In this document: one piece after another, positions 48,003 to 54,876 of the stretch
Layout: every line of letters starts with the position of its first letter
How positions within the stretch are numbered: position 1 is the stretch's first letter
Assembly (NCBI GenBank): GCA_964509295.1
Contig: CAZDWS010000007.1
Location: 124,001 to 188,000, forward strand
DNA from: JBGSQR01 sp964509295
GTDB taxonomy: Bacteria > Desulfobacterota > Desulfuromonadia > Geobacterales > Pseudopelobacteraceae
Direction of reading: 5' to 3'
Length of the DNA: 64,000 nucleotides
Position numbers and translations under genes: made by a program
The notes under the pieces: generated by a model
Told to the model about the DNA's origin: nothing
The model's input: only the letters and a program-made list of their open reading frames with translations
Databases searched by the model: none

Positions 48003-48142
48003 TTGTCACCTCGAGACGCCATAACCGGAGCATCCGGTGAAGTTGAATTGATAATCACCTCTGTCTCATAGTCGATGGTCATTCCGACAATAGTCAGTAT
48101 TGCAACCACAGCCAGTTTGTATTTCAGATACCTGTCCTCCAT
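47999..48142 (-). CDS. Membrane micro-protein (47 aa)
   Basis: ATG 48142 with GAGGAGGAG as ribosome site. MEDRYLKYKLAVVAILTIVGMTIDYETEVIINSTSPDAPV has one hydrophobic helix (about 9-23) followed by an acidic segment. Its stop overlaps the next gene's start. With the 46-aa gene it forms a pair of tiny membrane proteins early in the lytic transcript, perhaps host-takeover or exclusion factors. Confidence 0.6.
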   Translation of the reverse strand: MEDRYLKYKLAVVAILTIVGMTIDYETEVIINSTSPDAPVMASRGDK

Positions 48143-48144
48143 GG

Positions 48145-48369
48145 TCATCTCCTCCTCTTGGGCCTGCTATTGTTCCAACGGTCAATTGCTGTCAATACAT
48201 CATCACTCATCAGGATCAGCTGCAGATCGTGGTCGGTCATCATCCGGCCTGTTGAATATTCGCGGTCCGGCTGTTGTTGTTCGCTGCCTGCTGAAAGCTG
48301 CATCAACAAAACGTTCTGCTCCGCAATCAGACGGTTCTGTTCGCGTATGGCAGAAAGGGCGGCATTCAT
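48145..48369 (-). CDS. Small helical phage protein (74 aa)
   Basis: The start is ATG 48369, overlapping the CII-like stop (ATGA). MNAALSAIREQNRLIAEQNVLLMQLSAGSEQQQ is a coiled coil, then DREYSTGRMMTDHDLQLILMSDDVLTAIDRWNNSRPKRRR with a basic C-terminal end. Unknown function; the coiled coil suggests a small oligomer, perhaps DNA- or RNA-binding through its basic tail. Confidence 0.6.
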   Translation of the reverse strand: MNAALSAIREQNRLIAEQNVLLMQLSAGSEQQQPDREYSTGRMMTDHDLQLILMSDDVLTAIDRWNNSRPKRRR

Positions 48370-48827
48370 TTCACAGTACTCCGGGCTACCTCGGCCAGAA
48401 ACAGCATGCAATGCCTGACCAGATCAAACAGCAGACCTTCCATATCTCTGGCCTCGGTCGGGGTGATCTTGTTATCGGCCAGCGCCTCACGCAATGCGCC
48501 GGATATCTGACCGATATGCTCGACCATTTCCATCAGGTTCTGATTCAGGCAGACATGATCACCGGAAGTAACATCCGGCAGAACAATTGCCGTACGTCCG
48601 CAGGCATGCTCAATGTAGTCAAGGGTTGAGAAATTCTTTGTGGTAAGGGTAAGCGGGATCAGGTGGCGCAACTGGAAGTGAAACTCTTCCAGGTTGGGGT
48701 TGCCGCTGTTGGCCAGGTATGAATACGAAATACCGATCCGATCAGAAAGCTCTTTGATGTTAATCGACTTCACATGAATGTTTTCATGCAGCGCGTCCCG
48801 TAATGTAGTAACCAAAGGTGTGACCAT
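48366..48827 (-). CDS. CII-family phage regulator (153 aa)
   Basis: TTLRDALHENIHVKSINIKELSDRIGISYSYLANSGNPN contains a helix-turn-helix (about 22-40, KELSDRIGISYSYL), and the remainder matches the phage regulatory protein CII/CP76 family, which governs establishment of lysogeny. ATG 48827. It is separated by 64 nt from the first early gene; that gap holds TTGACA-like sequences but no clear promoter. Confidence 0.75.
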   Translation of the reverse strand: MVTPLVTTLRDALHENIHVKSINIKELSDRIGISYSYLANSGNPNLEEFHFQLRHLIPLTLTTKNFSTLDYIEHACGRTAIVLPDVTSGDHVCLNQNLMEMVEHIGQISGALREALADNKITPTEARDMEGLLFDLVRHCMLFLAEVARSTVK

Positions 48828-48891
48828 AGAAATTGCCTCGTATTTCTAGTGTTTTTGTTGTTTTACGGCTGATACAGTCAAACCGTGTCAA

Positions 48892-49158
48892 TCAGGCGGC
48901 TTCGTCCAAACCTTGAAGAGGGAATATCAGGTTTTCCGCAAGGGCCGCCGTGATGATCTCTTTGATCTTTGGACCGGCGCCGCCAATGTAATCACCGGCG
49001 ATCAATGCAAAGACAGTTTTGTAATTAAACTCTTCACCGTTTGCATATTTGTGGTCACGACACCAATGGGCCAGAAAGCCGCGTTCCTTGCGGCTGAATT
49101 CGCTCCAATCGTACTGATCAGGCGGCATAACGACTGTTTTGTTAGATGTTTCTTGCAT
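48892..49158 (-). CDS. First early gene, unknown function (88 aa)
   Basis: MQETSNKTVVMPPDQYDWSEFSRKERGFLAHWCRDHKYANGEEFNYKTVFALIAGDYIGGAGPKIKEII. No helix-turn-helix is obvious, so it is probably not a Cro. It begins 20 nt from the operator at 49179, so it is the first gene controlled by the repressor in the lytic direction. In many phages this position holds an antirepressor or a host-takeover protein. Confidence 0.6.
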   Translation of the reverse strand: MQETSNKTVVMPPDQYDWSEFSRKERGFLAHWCRDHKYANGEEFNYKTVFALIAGDYIGGAGPKIKEIITAALAENLIFPLQGLDEAA

Positions 49159-49178
49159 GGCTCTATGCTCCGTGTTAA

Positions 49179-49268
49179 TTTCTATAGAATTTTTATAGTT
49201 TTGCTAATGACCTTTATTTACCATATGTCTATTGCGTTTTGATTTCTATAGACAACTGTCTATAGAAA
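49179..49268. promoter_or_regulatory. Divergent early control region with TCTATAGA operators
   Basis: Three TCTATAGA palindromes: one at 49181-49188 (TTTCTATAGAA) and two in the inverted pair TTTCTATAGAC (49243-49253) and GTCTATAGAAA (49258-49268), 11-bp arms around AACT. The region lies between the 88-aa early gene (minus) and the repressor (plus). TTGATT-16-TATAGA could be the repressor promoter, overlapping the operator pair, so autorepression is likely. Confidence 0.75.
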
Positions 49269-49286
49269 TAGCGAAAGGATAACCAG

Positions 49287-49739
49287 ATGTCAATAAAAAA
49301 ATATACAGATGTCGCTGATATTTTTTTTGAGTTAATAGACAGGTATAAAATTGAAAAGGGATATAGCGGGTTAGCAAGGTATTTGGGCGTTGAATATCAA
49401 GTACTTATGAAGTGGAAAAAGCGGGATAAGATTGCTGATTACTCACAATTTCTTGTTAAGTGCCCGGGTATTAACTTGAACTGTTTGAAAACACTGGAAG
49501 GCGACCTGTTTCCAGAACCAAACGCGGCAGAAGTTTTCAAATCAATGGCAAAACCTATTGGAATAGTCTCGGAACCTGAAGTTGAATACAGCGAAGAAAA
49601 AGGGGTCATGACCCTTAAAGGCCTGACCCCTAGTGATATGATGGTTATTGAAGAATTATTGAAAGTTCCTAGAGAACGAATGGCAGATACAATTGACGCT
49701 CTTCGGGCTCTGGCAAAGGCGGGCCGAGCAGGCACATAA
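49287..49739 (+). CDS. CI-like repressor (150 aa), no protease domain
   Basis: N-terminal helix-turn-helix of the phage CI-repressor type: KIEKGYSGLARYLGVEYQVLMKWKKRDKIADYSQFLVKCPGINLNCLKTLEGD (about 20-72). The rest is acidic and helical (LTPSDMMVIEELLKVPRERMADTIDALRALAKAG), with no S24 peptidase Ser/Lys, so RecA-driven autocleavage is not expected and induction must occur another way, for example by an antirepressor. AAAGGA ribosome site. It faces the early operon across the operators. Confidence 0.82.
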   Translation: MSIKKYTDVADIFFELIDRYKIEKGYSGLARYLGVEYQVLMKWKKRDKIADYSQFLVKCPGINLNCLKTLEGDLFPEPNAAEVFKSMAKPIGIVSEPEVEYSEEKGVMTLKGLTPSDMMVIEELLKVPRERMADTIDALRALAKAGRAGT

Positions 49740-49818
49740 TCAGGTAGATCGAATGTTCATAGGGATAATCGGAATAAACAATGCTTCTTACGCCCGACAT
49801 CAGATTTTCATCTTCCAT
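49669..49818 (-). CDS. Possible small antisense ORF (49 aa)
   Basis: ATG 49818 with GAGGTG 4 nt upstream encodes MEDENLMSGVRSIVYSDYPYEHSIYLIM..., ending inside the repressor's 3' end on the opposite strand. It would make a convergent transcript. Ribosome site and codon flow are acceptable, but there is no family evidence; treat as speculative. Confidence 0.3.
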   Translation of the reverse strand: MEDENLMSGVRSIVYSDYPYEHSIYLIMCLLGPPLPEPEERQLYLPFVL

Positions 49819-49947
49819 TTTTCACCTCGTCACAGTTTTTGAAGTACGTTAATTTTAATAAAACAAAAAACCTTCTAATGTTCAATAGGTGTTGAGACAA
49901 GATAAGTCGTTGCAGACAAGAGGCGTCATTAAATAGGGAGAGTGTAG

Positions 49948-50460
49948 ATGAAACCACTATATTTATTAATCTTGCTTAGTTTGGTTTTATTACCTAAACA
50001 CTCATATGCGGAATGTAAAATAATCTCATATCCCGACAGGGATGAGGTTGTATGCGAGGGAATTCCGGAAGTTAAAGAAGCGGTCATAAAGAATGAGTCT
50101 CAGACAAAAAAAATTACAGACATATATTATGTGGAAAGAAAAGCGGCTATTAAGTCCCTGATCAAACTCAAATCACAATCATCTGTTGGGGTTTCATTTA
50201 ATCGATATGCAGAGCTGCTTTCTGACGCGATGACAGATTCTAAATTATTTGAGGCAGTGGCTAAAAATAGCACTGAAGAAGATCAACTATTAAATATCAA
50301 AATCGGGACGGCTATTACCAGCTGTGAATTAACACTGGTTAAATGGGGAGAAGAGATTAAATCCCATCATAAAACAAGCTGGTATGTAGGAAGCCTTCTT
50401 AGTGAATCTGCAAGTTATATTGATGAAGCGATAAACTTTTATACAAAGACTTGGAATTAA
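49948..50460 (+). CDS. Exported phage protein between repressor and integrase (170 aa)
   Basis: Signal peptide MKPLYLLILLSLVLLPKHSYA (cleavage after SYA, about residue 21), then a helical, charged periplasmic domain with cysteine pair CKII...VVCEG and a later Cys. No known family. A plus-strand gene between CI-like repressor and integrase is transcribed in the lysogen, so a lysogenic-conversion or superinfection-exclusion role is likely. Ribosome site GGGAGAG. The 207 nt before it contain no strong promoter. Confidence 0.65.
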   Translation: MKPLYLLILLSLVLLPKHSYAECKIISYPDRDEVVCEGIPEVKEAVIKNESQTKKITDIYYVERKAAIKSLIKLKSQSSVGVSFNRYAELLSDAMTDSKLFEAVAKNSTEEDQLLNIKIGTAITSCELTLVKWGEEIKSHHKTSWYVGSLLSESASYIDEAINFYTKTWN

Positions 50461-50469
50461 AACAACAAA

Positions 50470-51573
50470 ATGTCAGTCCGCCCCTACAAAAATAAGAAAG
50501 GTGAAATCGTACCCGGCGCCTACCTGATCAACTGCTATCCTAACGGAGCCAAGGGCAAAGAGATCAAGAAGGTTGTCAAAGATACCACTCTGGCCAAGGC
50601 TCAGTTGATCGAGCTGGCACTAATCCGCCAGAACATCAATGCTCCACCACCTCACGATCCTACCGTCAATCAGGTCTGGCATGAATGGCTTAAAGACTAT
50701 GCTCGAGACAACGCTGAAAGCACAATTAGTGATATTGGCTATGCATCGGGCCGGTTGCTGCCGTGGTTTGGAACCTGGCATTTATCACGACTGACTCTTG
50801 ATCTGTTCACCGGATATATGGACAAACGCCGCAAGGATCTCTGGCGGCCACCGATCCAGAACCCTGATCCCAATAAAGAATATGCGCCAGGTAAACCAAC
50901 TGGTAAAAGCCGGATTAATACGGAATTAAAATACTTCGGCCTGTTCATCAAGTACTGCATTAAAAAGAAATACATGTTGCCGCTGACATTCGAAATTCCG
51001 AAGTATAAAAAGCTGCCGATCAGAACACCGAACCTGCCAAACCAGACTGAAATTGATCGCATTCTTGCAAGATGCCATGATAATGCCAAGAGGGCCCTGA
51101 TGCTGTACAACTATGCTGGCCTGAGAAAGATGGAAGCGCTCGAGCTGAAAGTTGAAGATGTGTTTCTTGATGACGGCATCATCCGAGTGATAGGGAAGGG
51201 TGACAAAGAAAGGGAAGTTGCCATTGTCGGGCCGCTGTTTGAAGCGTTGCAGGACCGCATTGAAAAAGTAAAAACGGGATACCTGATCTGCAAACCCAAA
51301 ACCGGAGAGCCATACAAGAATCTATGTAAAGCGATTCAGGCCGCTGCGGATCGCGCTGGGGTGAGTAAAAACATTTACAACCATCTGCTGCGACACAATC
51401 ACATGTCAGAACTGCACGACGCCGGTGTTTCTCTGGCCGATATCCAAGAACAAGCCGGGCATGCCGATATCCAGACAACCCGAAGATATGTCCATGTAAA
51501 AGCACAACGCAGAGTCCAGCGGATAAACAACGCCTCGTCTATAGCGAGGCGTAAAAGCAAAAAAACAAAATAG
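50470..51573 (+). CDS. int: Phage integrase, tyrosine recombinase (367 aa)
   Basis: Full-length: N-terminal arm-binding-like domain (about 1-60), core-binding domain (about 62-180) and catalytic domain with Arg219 (YAGLRKMEALEL), Lys243, His305/Arg308 (HLLRHN), His331 (AGHADIQTT) and Tyr340 (RRYVHV). Its stop lies 30 bp from attR, the classical position. A hairpin (ACGCCTCG / CGAGGCGT) lies in the last codons. There is no ribosome site at 50470, and the upstream stop is 10 nt away, so translation may be coupled to the exported protein. Confidence 0.95.
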   Translation: MSVRPYKNKKGEIVPGAYLINCYPNGAKGKEIKKVVKDTTLAKAQLIELALIRQNINAPPPHDPTVNQVWHEWLKDYARDNAESTISDIGYASGRLLPWFGTWHLSRLTLDLFTGYMDKRRKDLWRPPIQNPDPNKEYAPGKPTGKSRINTELKYFGLFIKYCIKKKYMLPLTFEIPKYKKLPIRTPNLPNQTEIDRILARCHDNAKRALMLYNYAGLRKMEALELKVEDVFLDDGIIRVIGKGDKEREVAIVGPLFEALQDRIEKVKTGYLICKPKTGEPYKNLCKAIQAAADRAGVSKNIYNHLLRHNHMSELHDAGVSLADIQEQAGHADIQTTRRYVHVKAQRRVQRINNASSIARRKSKKTK

Positions 51574-51603
51574 AGTTAGTAAGTTAGAAGCCTAGTCACA
51601 GTC

Positions 51604-51654
51604 CTGGGGGTCTAGTGGTCGCAAGTTCAAATCTTGTCGCACCGACCATAAATA
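51604..51654 (+). repeat. attR core (51-bp direct repeat, right copy)
   Basis: Identical to 11187-11237. Left of it is phage DNA (integrase), right of it is chromosome, with the original tRNA terminator following at once. Confidence 0.95.
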
Positions 51655-51655
51655 T

Positions 51656-51686
51656 GGACTTAGGCAGAAATGCTTGAGTCCTTTTT
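51656..51686 (+). terminator. Original chromosomal terminator of tRNA-Pro
   Basis: GGACTTAGGCA / TGCTTGAGTCC (11 bp with two G-U pairs), loop GAAA, then TTTTT. It now lies downstream of attR, separated from the tRNA by the prophage. Confidence 0.8.
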
Positions 51687-51735
51687 GTTTATATAATGTA
51701 GAACTTATTAACTATTATTTTAGAGGAGTACTATT

Positions 51736-52116
51736 GTGAATAAATTTGTATATTTAATGTTATCAATATATATGGCCTTACAGATGGTAACTCCAGTACA
51801 GATATTTGCTGATGATAAGCATTCTATTTGTGTGGATTTTTTTAATAAAGTAAATCATGGGGCTGTTCTAGTGGATGTCAGAACCAAAGAAGAGTTTATG
51901 CAAGGCTCCCTGTCTGGATCAATCAATGTTCCTTATGATCAGATAGATATAAATTTAAAGCAATTTCCTTCGGATAGGAATAAAGAGATTGTTCTGTACT
52001 GTAAGAGTGGCAGAAGATCTGAGCTTGGCAAGCAGACTCTTGCCAAGCTTGGATATAAAAATGTAATAAATGCAGGTAGTTATGTTGACTTACTGAAGTG
52101 TTGGAATAGTAAATAA
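51736..52116 (+). CDS. Periplasmic rhodanese-like sulfurtransferase (126 aa)
   Basis: GTG start at 51736 with AGGAG 7 nt upstream. Signal peptide of about 25 residues (MNKFVYLMLSIYMALQMVTPVQIFA), then one rhodanese domain: VLVDVRTKEEFMQGSLSGSINVPYDQID and active-site Cys in IVLYCKSGRRSELG. Similar to PspE. It transfers sulfane sulfur in the periplasm. A TATAAT at 51692-51697 may be its promoter -10, though the -35 is weak. It converges on clpB. Confidence 0.88.
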   Translation: MNKFVYLMLSIYMALQMVTPVQIFADDKHSICVDFFNKVNHGAVLVDVRTKEEFMQGSLSGSINVPYDQIDINLKQFPSDRNKEIVLYCKSGRRSELGKQTLAKLGYKNVINAGSYVDLLKCWNSK

Positions 52117-52131
52117 ATTTTTGAATTGTTA

Positions 52132-54753
52132 CTACTTTAAATAACTTTTGTTAACTATTATACCAAGTTTTCCTTCAATCAGATCGACAACTATTGCACC
52201 TCCGTCTCCAACGTCTCCGGCAATAATTGCACGTGCTACTCTTGTTTCAAGTTCCCGCTGCATATAACGTTTAAGTGGTCGGGCACCATATACTGGATCA
52301 TAACCGTTTTTAGCAATAAAGTGTTTGGCATTGTCTGAAATTTCAAGATTTATATGTTGTTCTGCCAAACGATTTTTTAGCTCTTTTGCCAGTAAATCAG
52401 TTATATGTACAATTTCGTCCATATGAAGCGGTTTGAATAAGACAATATCATCAACACGATTCAGAAATTCCGGTCTGAAGTTTGAACGTAATTCACGCAT
52501 TACTGATAATCTTGTTTCTTCTTTTATGTCTCCTGTTTCCGTAATCCCTTCAATTAAATATGGCGCTCCGATATTACTGGTCATAATGATAACAGTATTC
52601 TTGAAGCTGACGGTTCGCCCTTGGCTATCAGTTACCCTTCCGTCATCCAGAATCTGCAAAAGTATATTAAATACATCCGTGTGAGCTTTTTCAATCTCAT
52701 CAAATAACAGTACACAGTACGGTTTTCGTCTGACCGCTTCAGTAAGCTGCCCACCTTCTTCATATCCTACATATCCTGGGGGGGCACCAATTAGTCTTGA
52801 TACTGAAAACTTCTCCATATATTCTGACATATCAATACGTATGATATTTTCTTCCGAATCAAACAGTGCTTCTGCAAGTGTTCTGGCAAGTTCTGTTTTG
52901 CCGACTCCTGTTGGACCAAGAAAGATAAATGATCCGATAGGGCGTCTTGGGTCTTTTATTCCTGAGCGAGCACGCAATACAGCATCTGATACTAATTGAA
53001 CCGCTTCGTCCTGACCAATTACTCGTTGATGTAGTATATCTTCAAGTCGGAGCAGTTTTTCCCTTTCTCCTTCAACAAGTCTTGAAACCGGTATGCCGGT
53101 CCAGTGCGCTACAATTTCTGCAATTTCATCTTCAGAGACCTCTTCACGTAATAGCTTCTGGCCTCCCTGATCATTAGCAAGAGCCTGTTCTTCATTTTTA
53201 AGTGCTGTTTCCAAACCAGGCAGTTCGGAGTACTTAAGCTTTGAGGCCTGCTCCAGATTGTACGATCTCTCAGCCTGTTCGATATCACGTCGGGTCTTTT
53301 CTATCTGCTCACGCAGCCCCTGTACTCGTTGTATGGCACATTTTTCTGCATCATACTGGGCACGCATGCTTTTTGATTTGTCACGGTCATTGGCAAGTTC
53401 TTTTCGCAATGCTTCAAGGCGTTCTTTGCTGAATTTATCTTTTTCTTTTTTTAAAGCTGTTTCTTCAATTTCAAGCTGCATGACTCTGCGACTGATGGTA
53501 TCAAGCTCGGATGGCAATGAATCAATTTCAGTTCTCAGCATTGCACAGGCTTCATCAACAAGATCAATAGCTTTATCAGGTAGAAAACGTTCTGTTATGT
53601 ACCTGTTTGACAATGTTGCTGCAGCTACAAGGGCATTATCCAAAATCTTGATTCCGTGGTGAACCTCAAACCGCTCCCGCAGTCCACGTAAAATAGAAAT
53701 AGTGTCTTCTACAGTAGGCTGTTCTACCAGCACCGGTTGAAAACGACGTTCAAGTGCTGCATCTTTCTCAATATGCTGGCGGTATTCATCTAGTGTTGTT
53801 GCACCTATACAGTGCAATTCTCCTCTGGCAAGCATCGGTTTCAGCATGTTGCCTGCATCCATAGCTCCTTCTGCTTTACCCGCTCCGACAATTGTATGAA
53901 GTTCATCTATAAATAGTATGATCCGGCCCTGGGCCTCTTTTACCTCATTTAGAACTGCCTTTAACCGTTCTTCAAATTCTCCTCGATATTTGGCGCCGGC
54001 AATTAATGAGCCCATATCTAGAGCGAAGACGGTTTTGTCTTTAAGCCCTTCTGGTACATCGCCACGAACAATGCGTTGTGCCAGTCCTTCCACAATAGCG
54101 GTCTTTCCAACTCCAGGTTCTCCAATCAGAACAGGATTGTTTTTTGTTTTCCTAGACAAAATCCGTATTACTCTACGGATATCTTCATCTCGACCAATAA
54201 CCGGGTCCAATTTGTCTCCACGAGCCATTTTTACAAGATCGCGACCATATTTTTCAAGTGCTTCATAACTAGCTTCCGGATTATTGCTCTGTACACGCTG
54301 ATTTCCGCGAACATCGATCAAAGTTTTGAGAAACTTTTCCCTTTCTATTCCGGCTTGTTTGAGTATTTTACCTGAAGGCAATTTTTCTCCTTCAGCCAGT
54401 AGAGACATAAACAGATGTTCTACTGAAACATATTCATCTTTAAGTCTTTTTGCCTCATGTTCTGCTGAAACAAGAAGCCGGGATAATCTTTGGGAAACAT
54501 AAATTTTACCCGGTTCAGCTCCTGGCCCTGAGACACTTGCACGCTTGTTAAGTTCGGCATCGACTGCATTCTTAAGCATTTCAGGCTTTATGTCCATGCG
54601 CTGAAGCAGTTTGGATATCAGGCCATCCTGTTGGTTTAAAAGAGCCCATAACAGATGCTCTCCATCCACTTCAACGTGGCCATGGTTTACTGCTTTGTTT
54701 TGTGCTTCAGCAAATGCTTCCTGAGATTTTTGAGTAAGCTTGTTGAAATCCAT
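52132..54753 (-). CDS. clpB: ATP-dependent disaggregase ClpB
   Basis: 873 residues from ATG 54753 (MDFNKLTQKSQEAFAEAQNKA), preceded by AAAGGTG; the extension MFQKVHI at 54774 is rejected. N-domain (about 1-145), AAA+ module 1 with GEPGVGKT, the middle coiled-coil propeller with RELAND/DRDKSKS blocks (about 405-525), AAA+ module 2 with GPTGVGKTELA, and DDGRVTDSQGRTVSFKNTVIIMTSN sensor. With DnaK it resolves protein aggregates. Full-length and intact. Confidence 0.97.
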   Translation of the reverse strand: MDFNKLTQKSQEAFAEAQNKAVNHGHVEVDGEHLLWALLNQQDGLISKLLQRMDIKPEMLKNAVDAELNKRASVSGPGAEPGKIYVSQRLSRLLVSAEHEAKRLKDEYVSVEHLFMSLLAEGEKLPSGKILKQAGIEREKFLKTLIDVRGNQRVQSNNPEASYEALEKYGRDLVKMARGDKLDPVIGRDEDIRRVIRILSRKTKNNPVLIGEPGVGKTAIVEGLAQRIVRGDVPEGLKDKTVFALDMGSLIAGAKYRGEFEERLKAVLNEVKEAQGRIILFIDELHTIVGAGKAEGAMDAGNMLKPMLARGELHCIGATTLDEYRQHIEKDAALERRFQPVLVEQPTVEDTISILRGLRERFEVHHGIKILDNALVAAATLSNRYITERFLPDKAIDLVDEACAMLRTEIDSLPSELDTISRRVMQLEIEETALKKEKDKFSKERLEALRKELANDRDKSKSMRAQYDAEKCAIQRVQGLREQIEKTRRDIEQAERSYNLEQASKLKYSELPGLETALKNEEQALANDQGGQKLLREEVSEDEIAEIVAHWTGIPVSRLVEGEREKLLRLEDILHQRVIGQDEAVQLVSDAVLRARSGIKDPRRPIGSFIFLGPTGVGKTELARTLAEALFDSEENIIRIDMSEYMEKFSVSRLIGAPPGYVGYEEGGQLTEAVRRKPYCVLLFDEIEKAHTDVFNILLQILDDGRVTDSQGRTVSFKNTVIIMTSNIGAPYLIEGITETGDIKEETRLSVMRELRSNFRPEFLNRVDDIVLFKPLHMDEIVHITDLLAKELKNRLAEQHINLEISDNAKHFIAKNGYDPVYGARPLKRYMQRELETRVARAIIAGDVGDGGAIVVDLIEGKLGIIVNKSYLK

Positions 54754-54799
54754 AATATGCACCTTTTGAAACATAATGATTTATATCAGTTACTACTTT

Positions 54800-54827
54800 A
54801 GTTAATCACTGGGAACTGTAAAGTCAA
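54800..54827 (-). promoter_or_regulatory. Possible clpB promoter
   Basis: On the minus strand TTGACT (54827-54822), 16 bp, TTAACT (54805-54800). It is close to the sigma-70 consensus; I see no convincing sigma-32 heat-shock pattern. Confidence 0.4.
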
Positions 54828-54876
54828 GGTGAGGTGGTAGTTAAGGTTGTGGAAAATTTTGATATTGGGGATAAGT

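Larger units (their letters stand above)
11187..51654. mobile_element. Intact-looking temperate siphovirus prophage integrated in tRNA-Pro
   Basis: Bounded by a 51-bp perfect direct repeat whose left copy is the 3' half of tRNA-Pro. Unit length between repeats is 40,417 bp. It holds an integrase next to attR, repressor and CII-like genes, a replication module, terminase, portal, capsid, lysis, tail tube, tape measure and fibre genes, with no obvious frameshift or stop in any structural gene. Head genes resemble Mu-type proteins (gp28 terminase, DUF935 portal, gpF), but the tail is a long non-contractile type (tube and tape measure, no sheath seen) and there is no DDE transposase, so it integrates site-specifically. 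Confidence 0.95.

Noticed and set aside
47695..48033. 112-residue frame on the minus strand
   Set aside because: The first half overlaps two small genes with better starts (46 aa and 47 aa). Only the last 54 codons, with their own GGAGG, look genuine.
51534..51556. CTATAG in the loop of a hairpin at the integrase 3' end as another repressor box
   Set aside because: The flanking bases (GTCTATAGCG) lack the 8-bp palindrome TCTATAGA; it is the loop of an ordinary stem.
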